From Atopomonas sediminilitoris (GTDB lineage Bacteria; Pseudomonadota; Gammaproteobacteria; Pseudomonadales; Pseudomonadaceae), in NCBI RefSeq assembly GCF_022601735.1, contig NZ_JAKUMM010000005.1:124001-188000 (forward strand): DNA of 64,000 nucleotides, written 5' to 3'. The notes beneath the pieces were generated by a model that saw only the letters and a program-made list of their open reading frames with translations, did not search any database and was not told the DNA's origin. Shown here piece by piece: positions 1-9,958 of this stretch. A program made the translations under genes and the position numbers. Every line of letters begins with the position of its first letter. Position 1 is the stretch's first letter.

Positions 1-711
1 GATCTCCGGCTTAACCCCTAAGCGCACGGCGGAGAAGATCTCCATCGGCAGGGTGGTCGAGCCTGGGCCGGACACGAAGCTGGCAAGCACCAAGTCGTCC
101 AGCGACAAGGTGAAGGCCATCATCCAACCGGCCGCGATGGACGGCGCAATCATCGGCACGGTGATCAGCAGGAAGGTCTTCCACGGCCGCGCACCCAAAT
201 CCATCGCCGCTTCCTCGATCGACAGATCAAGCTCTTTCAGCCGCGACGACACCACCACCGCCACATACGAGGCCGTGAACGAGGTGTGCGCAATCCAGAT
301 GGTGGTCAGACCCCGTTGACCCGGCCAACCAATCAGTTGGCCCATGGCGACGAACAACAGCAGCAACGACAGACCGGTAATCACCTCAGGCATCACCAAG
401 GGGGCGGTGACTAAGCCGGAGAAGAAGGTCTTACCGCGAAAGCGGCGCATGCGCGTCATCACAAAGGCGGCGAGGGTGCCGATGATCACCGCCGAACAGG
501 AGGTGAAAAACGCCACCTGCAAGCTGCGCCACACCGAGTTCATCAGCTGGGTGTTATCCAGCAAGCCCACATACCAATGGATCGACCAGCCACCCCACAC
601 GGTCACCAGCTTGCTGGCGTTGAACGAGTAGATGACCAAGATCACCATCGGTAAGTAGATGAAGAACAGGCCGAGCAGCAGCATGACCTTGGGTACGTCC
701 CAGCGCTTCAT
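1..711 (-). CDS. spuH: Polyamine ABC transporter permease SpuH/PotI (C-terminus cut by window edge)
   Basis: Second inner-membrane permease of the putrescine/spermidine ABC importer, pairing with SpuG and driven by the SpuF ATPase. The frame stays open to position 1, so about 237 N-terminal residues are visible and the C-terminus is missing. It starts MKRWDVPKVM, has several hydrophobic segments, and the cytoplasmic EAA loop (EEAAMDLGARPWKTF) that docks on the ATPase. The ATG overlaps the spuG stop in an ATGA, which indicates translational coupling. Being last in spuFGH supports PotI/SpuH over PotH/SpuG. Confidence 0.93.
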   Translation of the reverse strand, partial: MKRWDVPKVMLLLGLFFIYLPMVILVIYSFNASKLVTVWGGWSIHWYVGLLDNTQLMNSVWRSLQVAFFTSCSAVIIGTLAAFVMTRMRRFRGKTFFSGLVTAPLVMPEVITGLSLLLLFVAMGQLIGWPGQRGLTTIWIAHTSFTASYVAVVVSSRLKELDLSIEEAAMDLGARPWKTFLLITVPMIAPSIAAGWMMAFTLSLDDLVLASFVSGPGSTTLPMEIFSAVRLGVKPEI

Positions 712-1616
712 AGCCGGCCCTCCAGTTCTTTCTGCTGATTACGGTTAAACAAGATGATGGGGATAATCAAAATGCCCAACATGATCACCGCCAGCGCCGA
801 TGCCACCGGCCAGTCACGGTTGTTGAAGAACTCTTGCCACAACACCTTACCGATCATCAGAGTCTCGGGGCCGCCAAGCAGCTCAGGGATCACAAACTCG
901 CCCACCGCCGGGATAAACACCAGCATGCAGCCCGCGTAAATACCGTTTTTCGACAGCGGCACCGTGATGCGCCAGAAGCTGGTGATACGGCTCGCGCCGA
1001 GGTCACTGGCCGCCTCCAGCAGGCTCATGTCGTGTTTCACCAAGTTGGCGTACAGCGGCAAGATCATGAACGGCAGGTACGAATAGACAATGCCCAAGTA
1101 CACCGCAAAGTCGGTGTTGAGCATCTGAATCGGGCTATCGATCAGGCCTATGCTCATCAAGGTGCTGTTGATCAGCCCGTTCTTCGACAACAAGCCCATC
1201 CACGCGTACACGCGAATCAGGATCGCAGTCCACGTTGGCATCATGATCAACAACAGCAACACGGTTTGCTGTTCTTTATTGGCCCGCGCAATGGCGTAAG
1301 CCATCGGGTAGCCAATCAGCAAGCACAGCAGGGTGCTGATGGTGGCGATCTTGATCGAGCCTAGGTAGGCGGCGATGTACAGCTCATCTTCGGTAAGAAA
1401 GATGTAGTTGCCCAAGTTGAGGGTGACTTGCACCACCTGATCAACGTAGGAGAACACCTCGGAATAGGGCGGGATCGCCACTTCCGCTTCAGCAAAGCTG
1501 ATTTTCAGTACGATGATGAACGGCATTAAGAAGAACAAGCCGAGCCACAGCAGCGGCATGCCGATTACATAGTGCCGGCCCTTGGGCAAGCGACGCGTGA
1601 GGGATTTAATGTTCAT
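708..1616 (-). CDS. spuG: Polyamine ABC transporter permease SpuG/PotH
   Basis: First inner-membrane permease of the putrescine/spermidine ABC importer, 302 residues, the usual PotH length. An N-terminal membrane segment at about 18-40 is followed by further hydrophobic helices, and an EAA loop begins near residue 201 (EAASDLGASRITSFWRI) for contact with the ATPase. Its ATG overlaps the spuF stop (ATGA) and its own TGA overlaps the spuH start, so spuF, spuG and spuH are tightly coupled. The assignment is firm as a family; substrate preference (putrescine or spermidine) is inferred from the cluster. Confidence 0.95.
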   Translation of the reverse strand: MNIKSLTRRLPKGRHYVIGMPLLWLGLFFLMPFIIVLKISFAEAEVAIPPYSEVFSYVDQVVQVTLNLGNYIFLTEDELYIAAYLGSIKIATISTLLCLLIGYPMAYAIARANKEQQTVLLLLIMMPTWTAILIRVYAWMGLLSKNGLINSTLMSIGLIDSPIQMLNTDFAVYLGIVYSYLPFMILPLYANLVKHDMSLLEAASDLGASRITSFWRITVPLSKNGIYAGCMLVFIPAVGEFVIPELLGGPETLMIGKVLWQEFFNNRDWPVASALAVIMLGILIIPIILFNRNQQKELEGRL

Positions 1617-2755
1617 GAGCGCAGTGCCACCCCGCTGTCGTCTTCCCAGTAGACAAACACTTCATCGCCCCACGACGGGCGACCCGCGCGGCGCTCGGTG
1701 TTGGCAATAAACGACTGCACCAACATGCCCGACTGCAGCTTGATGTAGTACACCGAGTGGCCGCCCAAGTAGGCGATATCGTGCACTTTGCCGGTGAACC
1801 AGTTGTGTTCGCAGTCTGGCTTTTGCGCGGTAATCAGCAGCTTTTCCGGGCGAATTGCATAGCTGATGCTCTTGTCCTGCACCGACGTACTGACGCCGTG
1901 ACCAACAAAAATCGGGCGCTCCAGTTGTGGACACTGGATGATGGCGTGGTCTTCCATATCGACCACCACTTCGCCGTCGAACAGGTTGACGTTACCGATA
2001 AACTCGGCGACCAAACGGCTGCTGGGGCTCTCGTAGATGTCCACCGGACTGCCCACCTGCGCAATCCACCCCATGTGCATGATGGCGATGCGCTGAGCCA
2101 TGGTCATGGCTTCTTCTTGGTCGTGGGTGACCATGATGCAGGTCACGCCGACGTTTTCGATGATGTCGACCAGCTCTAACTGCATTTGCGAACGCAGCTT
2201 TTTATCCAGCGCGCCCATGGGCTCATCGAGCAGCAGCAATTTGGGGCGCTTAGCCAACGAACGCGCCAAGGCCACGCGCTGACGCTGACCACCCGACAAC
2301 TGATGCGGCTTGCGGCGGGCGTACTGGGTCATGTGCACCAGCTTGAGCATATCCGCCACGCGCTCGGCGATTTCCGCTTTGGGCATGCCGTCTTGCTTGA
2401 GGCCAAAGGCAATGTTTTGCTCCACGCTCATGTGCGGGAACAGCGCATAGCTTTGGAACATCATGTTGATCGGCCGCTCGTAGGGCGGCATATCGGTGAT
2501 GTCCTGACCGTCGACATAAATGCGCCCGTCGGTGGGGCGTTCGAAGCCGGCCAACATGCGCAATAGGGTGGATTTACCCGAACCGGAACCGCCGAGCAGG
2601 GCGAAAATTTCACCCTTGTTAATGGTCAGGGACACATCGTCCACGGCCACGGTCTCGTCGAACTTCTTCGTTACCCGGTCGATTTTCACCAGCACTTCTT
2701 TCTGGCTGGCTTGGCCCGCAGGGGCATTATTGTTGGCACCGGTGGCTATAGCCAT
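1613..2755 (-). CDS. spuF: Polyamine ABC transporter ATP-binding protein SpuF/PotA
   Basis: Cytoplasmic ATPase that powers polyamine import through SpuG-SpuH. The 380-residue protein has a Walker A (GGSGSGKST, about 55-63), Q-loop, ABC signature LSGGQRQRVALARS (about 153-166), Walker B LLLLDEP and a C-terminal regulatory TOBE-like region (FIGNVNLFDGEV onward). A GTG lies one codon upstream, but the ATG at 2755 is preferred because GGGAG stands six bases before it. It is separated from spuD by a 627-base gap, unlike the tight spuFGH junctions, so it may have its own promoter. Confidence 0.95.
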   Translation of the reverse strand: MAIATGANNNAPAGQASQKEVLVKIDRVTKKFDETVAVDDVSLTINKGEIFALLGGSGSGKSTLLRMLAGFERPTDGRIYVDGQDITDMPPYERPINMMFQSYALFPHMSVEQNIAFGLKQDGMPKAEIAERVADMLKLVHMTQYARRKPHQLSGGQRQRVALARSLAKRPKLLLLDEPMGALDKKLRSQMQLELVDIIENVGVTCIMVTHDQEEAMTMAQRIAIMHMGWIAQVGSPVDIYESPSSRLVAEFIGNVNLFDGEVVVDMEDHAIIQCPQLERPIFVGHGVSTSVQDKSISYAIRPEKLLITAQKPDCEHNWFTGKVHDIAYLGGHSVYYIKLQSGMLVQSFIANTERRAGRPSWGDEVFVYWEDDSGVALRS

Positions 2756-3382
2756 CACTCACTCCCAAGACTAACTATGCCCAGCACTGGCCGAGCGGTC
2801 GAAAAGGTACGAAGCCTGTTGCTTCGTTGCAACGTGTCACCGCGATGCGGCAAGCCCGACGCACGGGCGGCGCGCGGAGCGGTTGTTCCAGCCACAGGCA
2901 CAGCCCGTCGCCACAAGGTGGCAGCGCGGGGGGATGCGGCAGGAAACAATGGGTCGTTCTGGCTAAGCCCGCTGAGTGCAGAGGGTGCGACGGCAGCGCG
3001 GCGGTCGAGGTCGACGGCGGCGGCGCGGATAGTAGCGGCAGCCAGAGAAAAATCGAAGAGGGGGCGGGATAATTTAACCGCCGAAACCGGAGAAAACACC
3101 GGTAACAGCACCGAACAAGCAGCCAACGCGGGCGGATCTAAGGCCCAAGGCACGTGCACACAATCCCAGAATAGGCCGCAGCGCCGTGGTGACTGCATCG
3201 CCAGCACGGTGTTTTTTAGCCCACAGGCAGCGGGCAGGGCGGTATAAGAACCCTGTTGCATCCGGCCTCCCACCATGACTGCGGCGGCAGGCATGGGTTG
3301 CGTTAACGGTTCGTGTTCAGTGCAGAACAATCCTGAATCGGTAAGCACCGCAGCCGCACAACGCGGCCGCGGTACTCAGGGC
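2756..3382. other. 627-base GC-rich gap inside the spu operon
   Basis: There is no convincing gene between spuD and spuF. The stretch is GC-rich and repetitive in composition (GCGGCGG-type runs). One minus-strand frame of 197 codons spans 2755-3348 and its TGA overlaps the spuF ATG (TGATG). Its predicted product is Ala/Pro/Arg-rich low complexity with no motif or visible family, so it is not called as a gene. In P. aeruginosa a second substrate-binding gene (spuE) stands between spuD and spuF; here none is present and nothing in the gap resembles one. Confidence 0.6.
3029..3057 (-). promoter_or_regulatory. Candidate promoter for spuFGH
   Basis: On the minus strand TTCGAT and TACTAT stand 17 bases apart, about 275 bases before spuF. 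The spacing is right for a sigma-70 promoter but the -35 is weak. It would explain independent expression of spuFGH after the long gap. Prediction only. Confidence 0.25.
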
Positions 3383-4492
<1,110 letters not shown>

Positions 4493-4586
4493 TTATTGTT
4501 GCTATGTCCAGCAGGTGTGCGTGGGGTCACCTACCGTGAGCCTGGCCTACGCACTCGCGCAAGTCTGGCAAGCCGCGTGGCGTTGC

Positions 4587-5957
4587 TCAAGCGTTCAGTT
4601 CTGCCCAAGTGGCATCCAAGGCTTGGCGCGCCAACGCAACCAGTTCATCAATCTGCTCGCAGGTGATCACCAGTGGCGGCGAAATAATCATAGTGTCGCC
4701 CACCGCTCGCATCACCAGCCCACTGCTAAAGCAATGTTCACGACAGCGCATCCCTGTGTTGCCGCCGGCAAAACGCTCACGCGTTTGCTTGTTTTTGACC
4801 AGCTCGAGCGCAGCCACTAGGCCTACGCTACGGGCTTCACCCACCAACGGGTGATCGGCCAACTCGGCCCATTTCTTCTGCAAATAGGGTGCCGTCTCAG
4901 CTTTAACCCGCTCGACGATTTTTTCGCTTTTGAGAATGCGCAGATTCTCCAGCGCCACCGCCGCCGCCACGGGATGCCCTGAATAGGTATAGCCGTGATA
5001 GAACTCGCCGCCTTGCTCGGTGAGCACGTTAGCCACGCGATCGCCCACCAGCACGGCGCCCATGGGCAGGTAACCACTGGTCATGCCTTTGGCCACCGGC
5101 ATCAAGTCCGGCTGCAGGTCATAGTACTGGCTGCCAAACCATTCGCCGGTGCGGCCAAAGCCGCAGATCACTTCATCGACCACCAGGAGGATGTCGTACT
5201 TGGCCAGCACCTTTTTGATCGTCGGCCAGTAGGTGTCCGGCGGAATGATCACGCCGCCCGCGCCTTGAATCGGCTCGGCAATAAAAGCGGCCACCTTGTC
5301 GGCGCCGATCTGTTGAATCTTTTTATCCAGCTGCTCGGCCGCCCACACGCCGAACTCATCGGGGGTCATATCGCCGCCTTCGCCATACCAATACGGCTGC
5401 GGGATATGGTCGATGTAAGCAATCGGCAGATCACCTTGGCTGTGCATGGCTTTCATGCCACCTAAGCTGGCGCCAGCCACGGTAGAGCCGTGATAGCCGT
5501 TTTCGCGGCCGATGATCCATTTCTTTTCAGGCTGGCCTTGGCATGCCCAAAAATGGCGCGCCATGCGCAACACCGTGTCGTTGGACTCCGAGCCTGAGCC
5601 GGTAAAAAACACCTTGCGCATGCCCTTGGGCGCCACGCTGGCGATTTCGCTGGCCAGCTCAATCGCCGGCACGTGCACGGTTTGAAAGAACAGGTTGTAG
5701 AACGGCAGCTCTTGCATTTGTTTGGCGGCGGCGTCGACTAACTCTTGACGGCCGTAGCCGACGTTGACGCACCACAAGCCGGCCATGCCGTCGAGAATCT
5801 TGTGCCCTTCGCTGTCCCAAATATAAATGCCGTCGGCACGGGTAATCACCCGCGCGCCCTTAGCGTTCAACGCTTGATAGTCAGTGAACGGCGGCAGCAC
5901 ATGCTCGCGGCATTGCGCTTGTAGGGTTTGGGTCGATACCGCAGCCTTCTGGCTCAT
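4587..5957 (-). CDS. spuC: Polyamine:pyruvate aminotransferase SpuC
   Basis: Class III PLP-dependent aminotransferase that transaminates putrescine and related polyamines with pyruvate as acceptor, feeding 4-aminobutyraldehyde to GABA. Length from the chosen start is 456 residues, the usual SpuC size. It shows the cofactor motif DEVICGFGRTG (about 261-271) and the Schiff-base lysine in PVAKGMTSGY (K290). The open frame extends 36 codons further upstream with Arg-rich sequence, but the ATG at 5957 has GAGG six bases before it and opens MSQKAAVSTQTLQAQ, as in homologues. Confidence 0.95.
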   Translation of the reverse strand: MSQKAAVSTQTLQAQCREHVLPPFTDYQALNAKGARVITRADGIYIWDSEGHKILDGMAGLWCVNVGYGRQELVDAAAKQMQELPFYNLFFQTVHVPAIELASEIASVAPKGMRKVFFTGSGSESNDTVLRMARHFWACQGQPEKKWIIGRENGYHGSTVAGASLGGMKAMHSQGDLPIAYIDHIPQPYWYGEGGDMTPDEFGVWAAEQLDKKIQQIGADKVAAFIAEPIQGAGGVIIPPDTYWPTIKKVLAKYDILLVVDEVICGFGRTGEWFGSQYYDLQPDLMPVAKGMTSGYLPMGAVLVGDRVANVLTEQGGEFYHGYTYSGHPVAAAVALENLRILKSEKIVERVKAETAPYLQKKWAELADHPLVGEARSVGLVAALELVKNKQTRERFAGGNTGMRCREHCFSSGLVMRAVGDTMIISPPLVITCEQIDELVALARQALDATWAELNA

Positions 5958-6090
5958 AGGGCACCTCGTGGCCTTTGTTGTTTTGGGGCGCCGCCGGACT
6001 CTTCGTGAGATGGGGCTGCGAGGCTTGGCTTGTGGCCAGCACCCGCGGAACAAACGGCGCCGCACATCCCAGTGCGGCGTTAGGTGTGGG

Positions 6091-7449
6091 TTACACCGAG
6101 AACTGCAGGAACTCGCGCTCCCAAGAGCTGATCACGCGCTTGAAGTTTTCTTGCTCAGCGCGTTTGACGGCGACGAAGCCAGTGACGAATTTTTCGCCCA
6201 AGTACTTCTTCACTGTCTTGTTGTCTTCCATGCGCTCCAACGCGGCCTCTAAGGTCAGCGGCAGGCGCAAGCTGCGGCGCTCGTAACCGCGACCTTTAAC
6301 CGGCGCACTAGGCTTTAAACCTTCAACCATGCCGATGTAGCCGCACAGCAAGCTGGCCGCAATCGCCAAGTAAGGGTTGCAATCTGCGCCGGCTAAGCGG
6401 TTTTCGACCCGACGGTTTTGTGGGCTGGAATCTGGCACGCGCAAGCCGACGGTGCGGTTTTCTTCACCCCACTCCACGTTGACCGGCGCGGAGGTGTCCG
6501 GCAAAAAGCGCCGGAATGAATTCACGTTAGGCGCAAACAGCGGCAGCATCGCGGGGATGTATTTCTGCAGGCCGCCGATGTGGTTGAGGAACAACTCACT
6601 CATACCGCCATCTTCTGCGGCGAAGATATTTTGCCCCGTGGCGATATCGACAATGCTTTGGTGCAAGTGCATGGCACTGCCGGGCTCGTCGGTGATCGGC
6701 TTAGCCATAAAGGTCGCCGCTACATCGTGCTTGAGCGCGGCCTCGCGCATGGTGCGTTTAAACACCAAGATCTGGTCGGCCAACTGCAACGGGTCGCCGT
6801 GACGGAAGTTGATCTCCATCTGCGCAGGGCCTTCTTCGTGGATTAGGGTATCCAGATCGAGGCCTTGCAGCTCACACCAGTCGTACATGTCTTCAAACAG
6901 CGGGTCGAACTCGTTGGCCGCCTCAATCGAGAACGACTGACGGCCGGTTTCTGGGCGACCCGAGCGACCAATCGGCACTTCCAGTGGGAAATCCGGATCG
7001 CTGCTGCGCTTGGTCAGGTAAAACTCCATCTCCGGCGCCACAATCGGCTGCCAACCTTTATCGGCGTAGAGTTTGAGCACCTTTTTTAAGATGTTGCGCG
7101 GCGACAACTCGATGGGGTTGCCCTGCTTATCGAAGGTGTCGTGAAACACCATCGCCGTTGGCTCGATCGCCCATGGCACCGGGTACACGGCGTTTTCGTC
7201 CGGACGACAGACCATGTCGATATCCGCTTCATCGAGCAACTCGTAATAGGTGTCGTCTTCGACGTAGTCACCGGTCACGGTTTGCAGCAGCACGCTTTCA
7301 GGTAAGCGCATGCCTTTTTCATCGAGAAACTTATTGGTCGGGGAAATCTTGCCGCGCGGAATGCCGGTTAAGTCGCTGACCAGACACTCCACTTCGGTGA
7401 TCTGGTTGCTCTTAAGCCATTCGCTTAATTGTTTGATCGCAATATCCAT
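6091..7449 (-). CDS. spuB: Gamma-glutamylpolyamine synthetase, glutamine synthetase-like (SpuB/PuuA)
   Basis: Glutamine synthetase-fold ligase that joins glutamate to a polyamine amino group at the cost of ATP, the first step of the gamma-glutamylation route. It is 452 residues, matching SpuB. The N-terminal beta-grasp domain (ECLVSDLTGIPRGK) and catalytic-domain motifs are present: EMEFYL, FMAKPITDEPGSAMHLHQS, NRTVGLRVPDSS and RVENRLAGADCNPYL. It lacks the typical C-terminal adenylylation sequence of GlnA, consistent with a catabolic role. spuA lies 9 bases upstream and spuC follows after 133 bases. It is a paralogue of spuI in this window. Confidence 0.93.
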   Translation of the reverse strand: MDIAIKQLSEWLKSNQITEVECLVSDLTGIPRGKISPTNKFLDEKGMRLPESVLLQTVTGDYVEDDTYYELLDEADIDMVCRPDENAVYPVPWAIEPTAMVFHDTFDKQGNPIELSPRNILKKVLKLYADKGWQPIVAPEMEFYLTKRSSDPDFPLEVPIGRSGRPETGRQSFSIEAANEFDPLFEDMYDWCELQGLDLDTLIHEEGPAQMEINFRHGDPLQLADQILVFKRTMREAALKHDVAATFMAKPITDEPGSAMHLHQSIVDIATGQNIFAAEDGGMSELFLNHIGGLQKYIPAMLPLFAPNVNSFRRFLPDTSAPVNVEWGEENRTVGLRVPDSSPQNRRVENRLAGADCNPYLAIAASLLCGYIGMVEGLKPSAPVKGRGYERRSLRLPLTLEAALERMEDNKTVKKYLGEKFVTGFVAVKRAEQENFKRVISSWEREFLQFSV

Positions 7450-7458
7450 AACAGAGGC

Positions 7459-8217
7459 TCAACGTTGGCTGGCACGTTCCTGACAAGCCTTACCAAAGGC
7501 TTGGAAAATGGCCAGGTAATTCGGGTTTTCGGTGACTTTCCATTCCGGATGCCACTGCACGCCCAAAGCAAAAGTGCGTGCGTTCGCGATTGAGAAGGCC
7601 TCAATCAAACCGTCGGGAGCGCGAGCCTCAGTGCGCAGACCAGGGGCGAGTTGATCGACCCCTTGGCCGTGAATCGAGTTGACCCGGAATGTCTCCGGCA
7701 GACCAAGGCCCGCCATGACCCCTCCGGGATCAACATGAACATCGTGTGCCGGACCGTATTGCACATCCAGCGGTTGATCTTGCGGTTCGCGATGATCCAT
7801 CAACTCCGGCACTTCATGCACTTTTTGATGCAAGGTGCCGCCATAGGCGACGTTCATCTCTTGGAAGCCACGACAAATCCCCAGCACCGGCACGCCCGCG
7901 GCAATGGCGGCACGAATCAAGGGCAGGGTGGTCGCATCACGCGCGGGGTCATGTTGGGTGCCCTCCGCGCTGGGCGAGCCTTTATAATGGTGCGGCTCAA
8001 CATTCGACGGTGAGCCGGTAAACAGCAAACCATCGAGCTGCGCCAGCAATTGCGCGGTTGGCAGCAAATCACTGAGCGCTGGAATCACTAACGGCAGACC
8101 ACCGGCACCCAAAGAGACCGCGCGTACATACTTATCCCCTGCTATATGAAAGGGGTGCTTGCCAATTTGGCTAGTGCACGCAGTAACGCCGATAACGGGT
8201 AGGCGAGTGGCTGACAT
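7459..8217 (-). CDS. spuA: Gamma-glutamyl-GABA hydrolase, class I amidotransferase (SpuA/PuuD)
   Basis: Peptidase C26-type glutamine amidotransferase that releases GABA from gamma-glutamyl-GABA, the last step of the gamma-glutamylated putrescine route. The 252-residue protein has the nucleophile elbow GICRGFQEMN (Cys115) and the catalytic His-Glu pair in QWHPEW (His223, Glu225). It is the first gene of the leftward spu operon, with the divergent spuI promoter region just upstream. The ATG at 8217 is the first in frame and fits the family N-terminus (PVIGVTAC). Confidence 0.93.
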   Translation of the reverse strand: MSATRLPVIGVTACTSQIGKHPFHIAGDKYVRAVSLGAGGLPLVIPALSDLLPTAQLLAQLDGLLFTGSPSNVEPHHYKGSPSAEGTQHDPARDATTLPLIRAAIAAGVPVLGICRGFQEMNVAYGGTLHQKVHEVPELMDHREPQDQPLDVQYGPAHDVHVDPGGVMAGLGLPETFRVNSIHGQGVDQLAPGLRTEARAPDGLIEAFSIANARTFALGVQWHPEWKVTENPNYLAIFQAFGKACQERASQR

Positions 8218-8277
8218 GATCCAAGGGCCTCGAGGGCTTTTGCTGAATGTGAGCCGAGCTTAGCCTTGTTCATTTTT

Positions 8278-8300
8278 TTTCACAACCGGGTTTTGTGAAA
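8278..8300. promoter_or_regulatory. Perfect inverted repeat in the spuA/spuI divergent promoter
   Basis: TTTCACAA, seven bases, TTGTGAAA: an 8-base perfect inverted repeat 61 bases upstream of spuA and about 200 upstream of spuI, within a 281-base intergenic region. It has the size of a dimeric repressor or activator site. The regulator is unknown; AguR, encoded nearby, has different candidate sites. Confidence 0.45.
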
Positions 8301-8498
8301 TATTCTGAACACCCCAGCAAGCCCAAGCGGCGCCTGCGCGGCACGGCTAAAAAGGCCCTGTTTTAGGCGCTAGTTAGCCTATACTGCACCCTATGAGTGC
8401 AACCAAGTGTGCAGTTGACTTCCCCAAGGCTTTGGGATTCACTCGCGCTTAGTGCATTAAATGATGAAAATTTTTAACAACAACTGAGTGTATCCATC

Positions 8499-9887
8499 AT
8501 GGCGGTTCCTCCTTCTCTCGTCCGTCGCGAAGAAGCCGAAGCCTTCCTCAAAGCGCATCCGGATATTCAGTTCGTCGATCTTTTGATTGCGGATATGAAT
8601 GGCGTGGTACGCGGTAAACGGGTTGACCGGAATAATCTGGTCAAGGTTTATGAGAAAGGCATCAACTTACCGGCGTCTTTATTCGCCCTCGACATCAACG
8701 GCAGTACTGTAGAAAGCACAGGCCTTGGCCTGGATATCGGCGACGCCGATATGGTCTGCTTCCCCATCCCCGGCACCTTGAGTGTCGAGCCTTGGCAAAA
8801 GCGCCCCACCGCGCAGCTGCTAATGACCATGCATGAAAAAGAAGGCGAGCACGAAGGCGAACCCTTCTTCGCTGACCCCCGCGAAGTTCTGCGCCAAGTA
8901 GTACAGCGCTTCGATGAAATGGGCCTGAAAGTGTGTGCCGCGTTTGAGCTGGAGTTCTACCTGATCGATCAGGAGAACATTAACGGCCGTCCGCAGCCGC
9001 CGCGTTCGCCGACTTCCGGCAAACGTCCGCAATCGACACAGGTTTATTCCATCGACGATCTGGATGAGTACTCTGACTGCCTGCAGGACATCATTGATTG
9101 CGCACGCGGGCAGAATTTGCCGGCCGATGCGATTGTCTCTGAGTCGGCGCCAGCCCAGTTCGAGATCAACCTGATTCACGTTGAAGACGCCATCCAAGCC
9201 TGCGATCACGCGGTGCTGCTCAAGCGGCTGATCAAAAACGTGGCCTACGACCATGAGATGGACACCACCTTCATGGCCAAGCCGTACCCCAGCCAAGCGG
9301 GTAATGGTTTGCACGTCCACGTGTCGCTGATCGATAAAGACGGCAACAACATCTTTGCCGCCGAAGACCCGCTGGAAAACCAACCGCTGCTCAACGCTGT
9401 AGGGGGTCTGGTAGAAACCATGCCCGCGAGCATGGCCTTCTTCTGCCCCAACGTGAACAGCTACCGTCGCTTTGGCTCGCAGTTCTACGTGCCCAACGCG
9501 CCGAGCTGGGGCATCGACAACCGCACCACGGCACTGCGTATCCCCACCGGTACGCCAAACGCTTTGCGCGTGGAGCACCGTGTGGCCGGTGCCGACGCCA
9601 ACCCTTACTTGCTCATGGCGGCCGTGCTGGCCGGTATCCACCACGGCTTGGTCAACAAGATCCAGCCGCCGGAAGACACCGAAGGCAACGCCTACGAGCA
9701 GCACGAACCCTCGCTGCCGAACAACTTGCGTGATGCCCTGCGCGAGTTGGATGAAAGCGAAGTGATCAACCAGTACATCAACTCGGATTACATCGACATT
9801 TTTGTCGCCTGTAAGGAAGCCGAGCTGGAAGAGTTCGAGACCACCATCTCGGATCTGGAATACAACTGGTACTTGCACACCGTGTAA
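8499..9887 (+). CDS. spuI: Gamma-glutamylpolyamine synthetase, glutamine synthetase-like (SpuI)
   Basis: Second glutamine synthetase-type gamma-glutamylpolyamine ligase in the window, 462 residues, transcribed divergently from spuABCDFGH exactly as SpuI is in P. aeruginosa. Motifs include FVDLLIADMNGVVRGKR near the N-terminus, AAFELEFYLID, FMAKPYPSQAGNGLHVHVS, the RTTALRIP segment and RVEHRVAGADANPYL. The start at 8499 gives the usual N-terminus; the preceding bases are AT-rich with only a weak ribosome site. A strong hairpin follows directly, so it may be monocistronic with readthrough to the oxidase gene. Confidence 0.93.
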   Translation: MAVPPSLVRREEAEAFLKAHPDIQFVDLLIADMNGVVRGKRVDRNNLVKVYEKGINLPASLFALDINGSTVESTGLGLDIGDADMVCFPIPGTLSVEPWQKRPTAQLLMTMHEKEGEHEGEPFFADPREVLRQVVQRFDEMGLKVCAAFELEFYLIDQENINGRPQPPRSPTSGKRPQSTQVYSIDDLDEYSDCLQDIIDCARGQNLPADAIVSESAPAQFEINLIHVEDAIQACDHAVLLKRLIKNVAYDHEMDTTFMAKPYPSQAGNGLHVHVSLIDKDGNNIFAAEDPLENQPLLNAVGGLVETMPASMAFFCPNVNSYRRFGSQFYVPNAPSWGIDNRTTALRIPTGTPNALRVEHRVAGADANPYLLMAAVLAGIHHGLVNKIQPPEDTEGNAYEQHEPSLPNNLRDALRELDESEVINQYINSDYIDIFVACKEAELEEFETTISDLEYNWYLHTV

Positions 9888-9900
9888 GCCCCCGTTGTCC

Positions 9901-9935
9901 ACAGCGCCGACTCCTTGAGTCGGCGCTGTTGTTTC
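9901..9935 (+). terminator. Strong hairpin between spuI and the oxidase gene
   Basis: A 13-base perfect stem (ACAGCGCCGACTC, 9901-9913; GAGTCGGCGCTGT, 9917-9929) with loop CTT is followed by TGTTTCT. The stem is very stable but the T-run is poor, so partial termination or RNA stabilisation at the spuI 3' end is likely. Confidence 0.75.
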
Positions 9936-9958
9936 TAGGCACTGAAAAGGAAGCCTTG

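Noticed and set aside
8820-9902. 360-codon minus-strand open frame
   Set aside because: It lies opposite spuI and has no family features; a shadow of GC-biased third codon positions.
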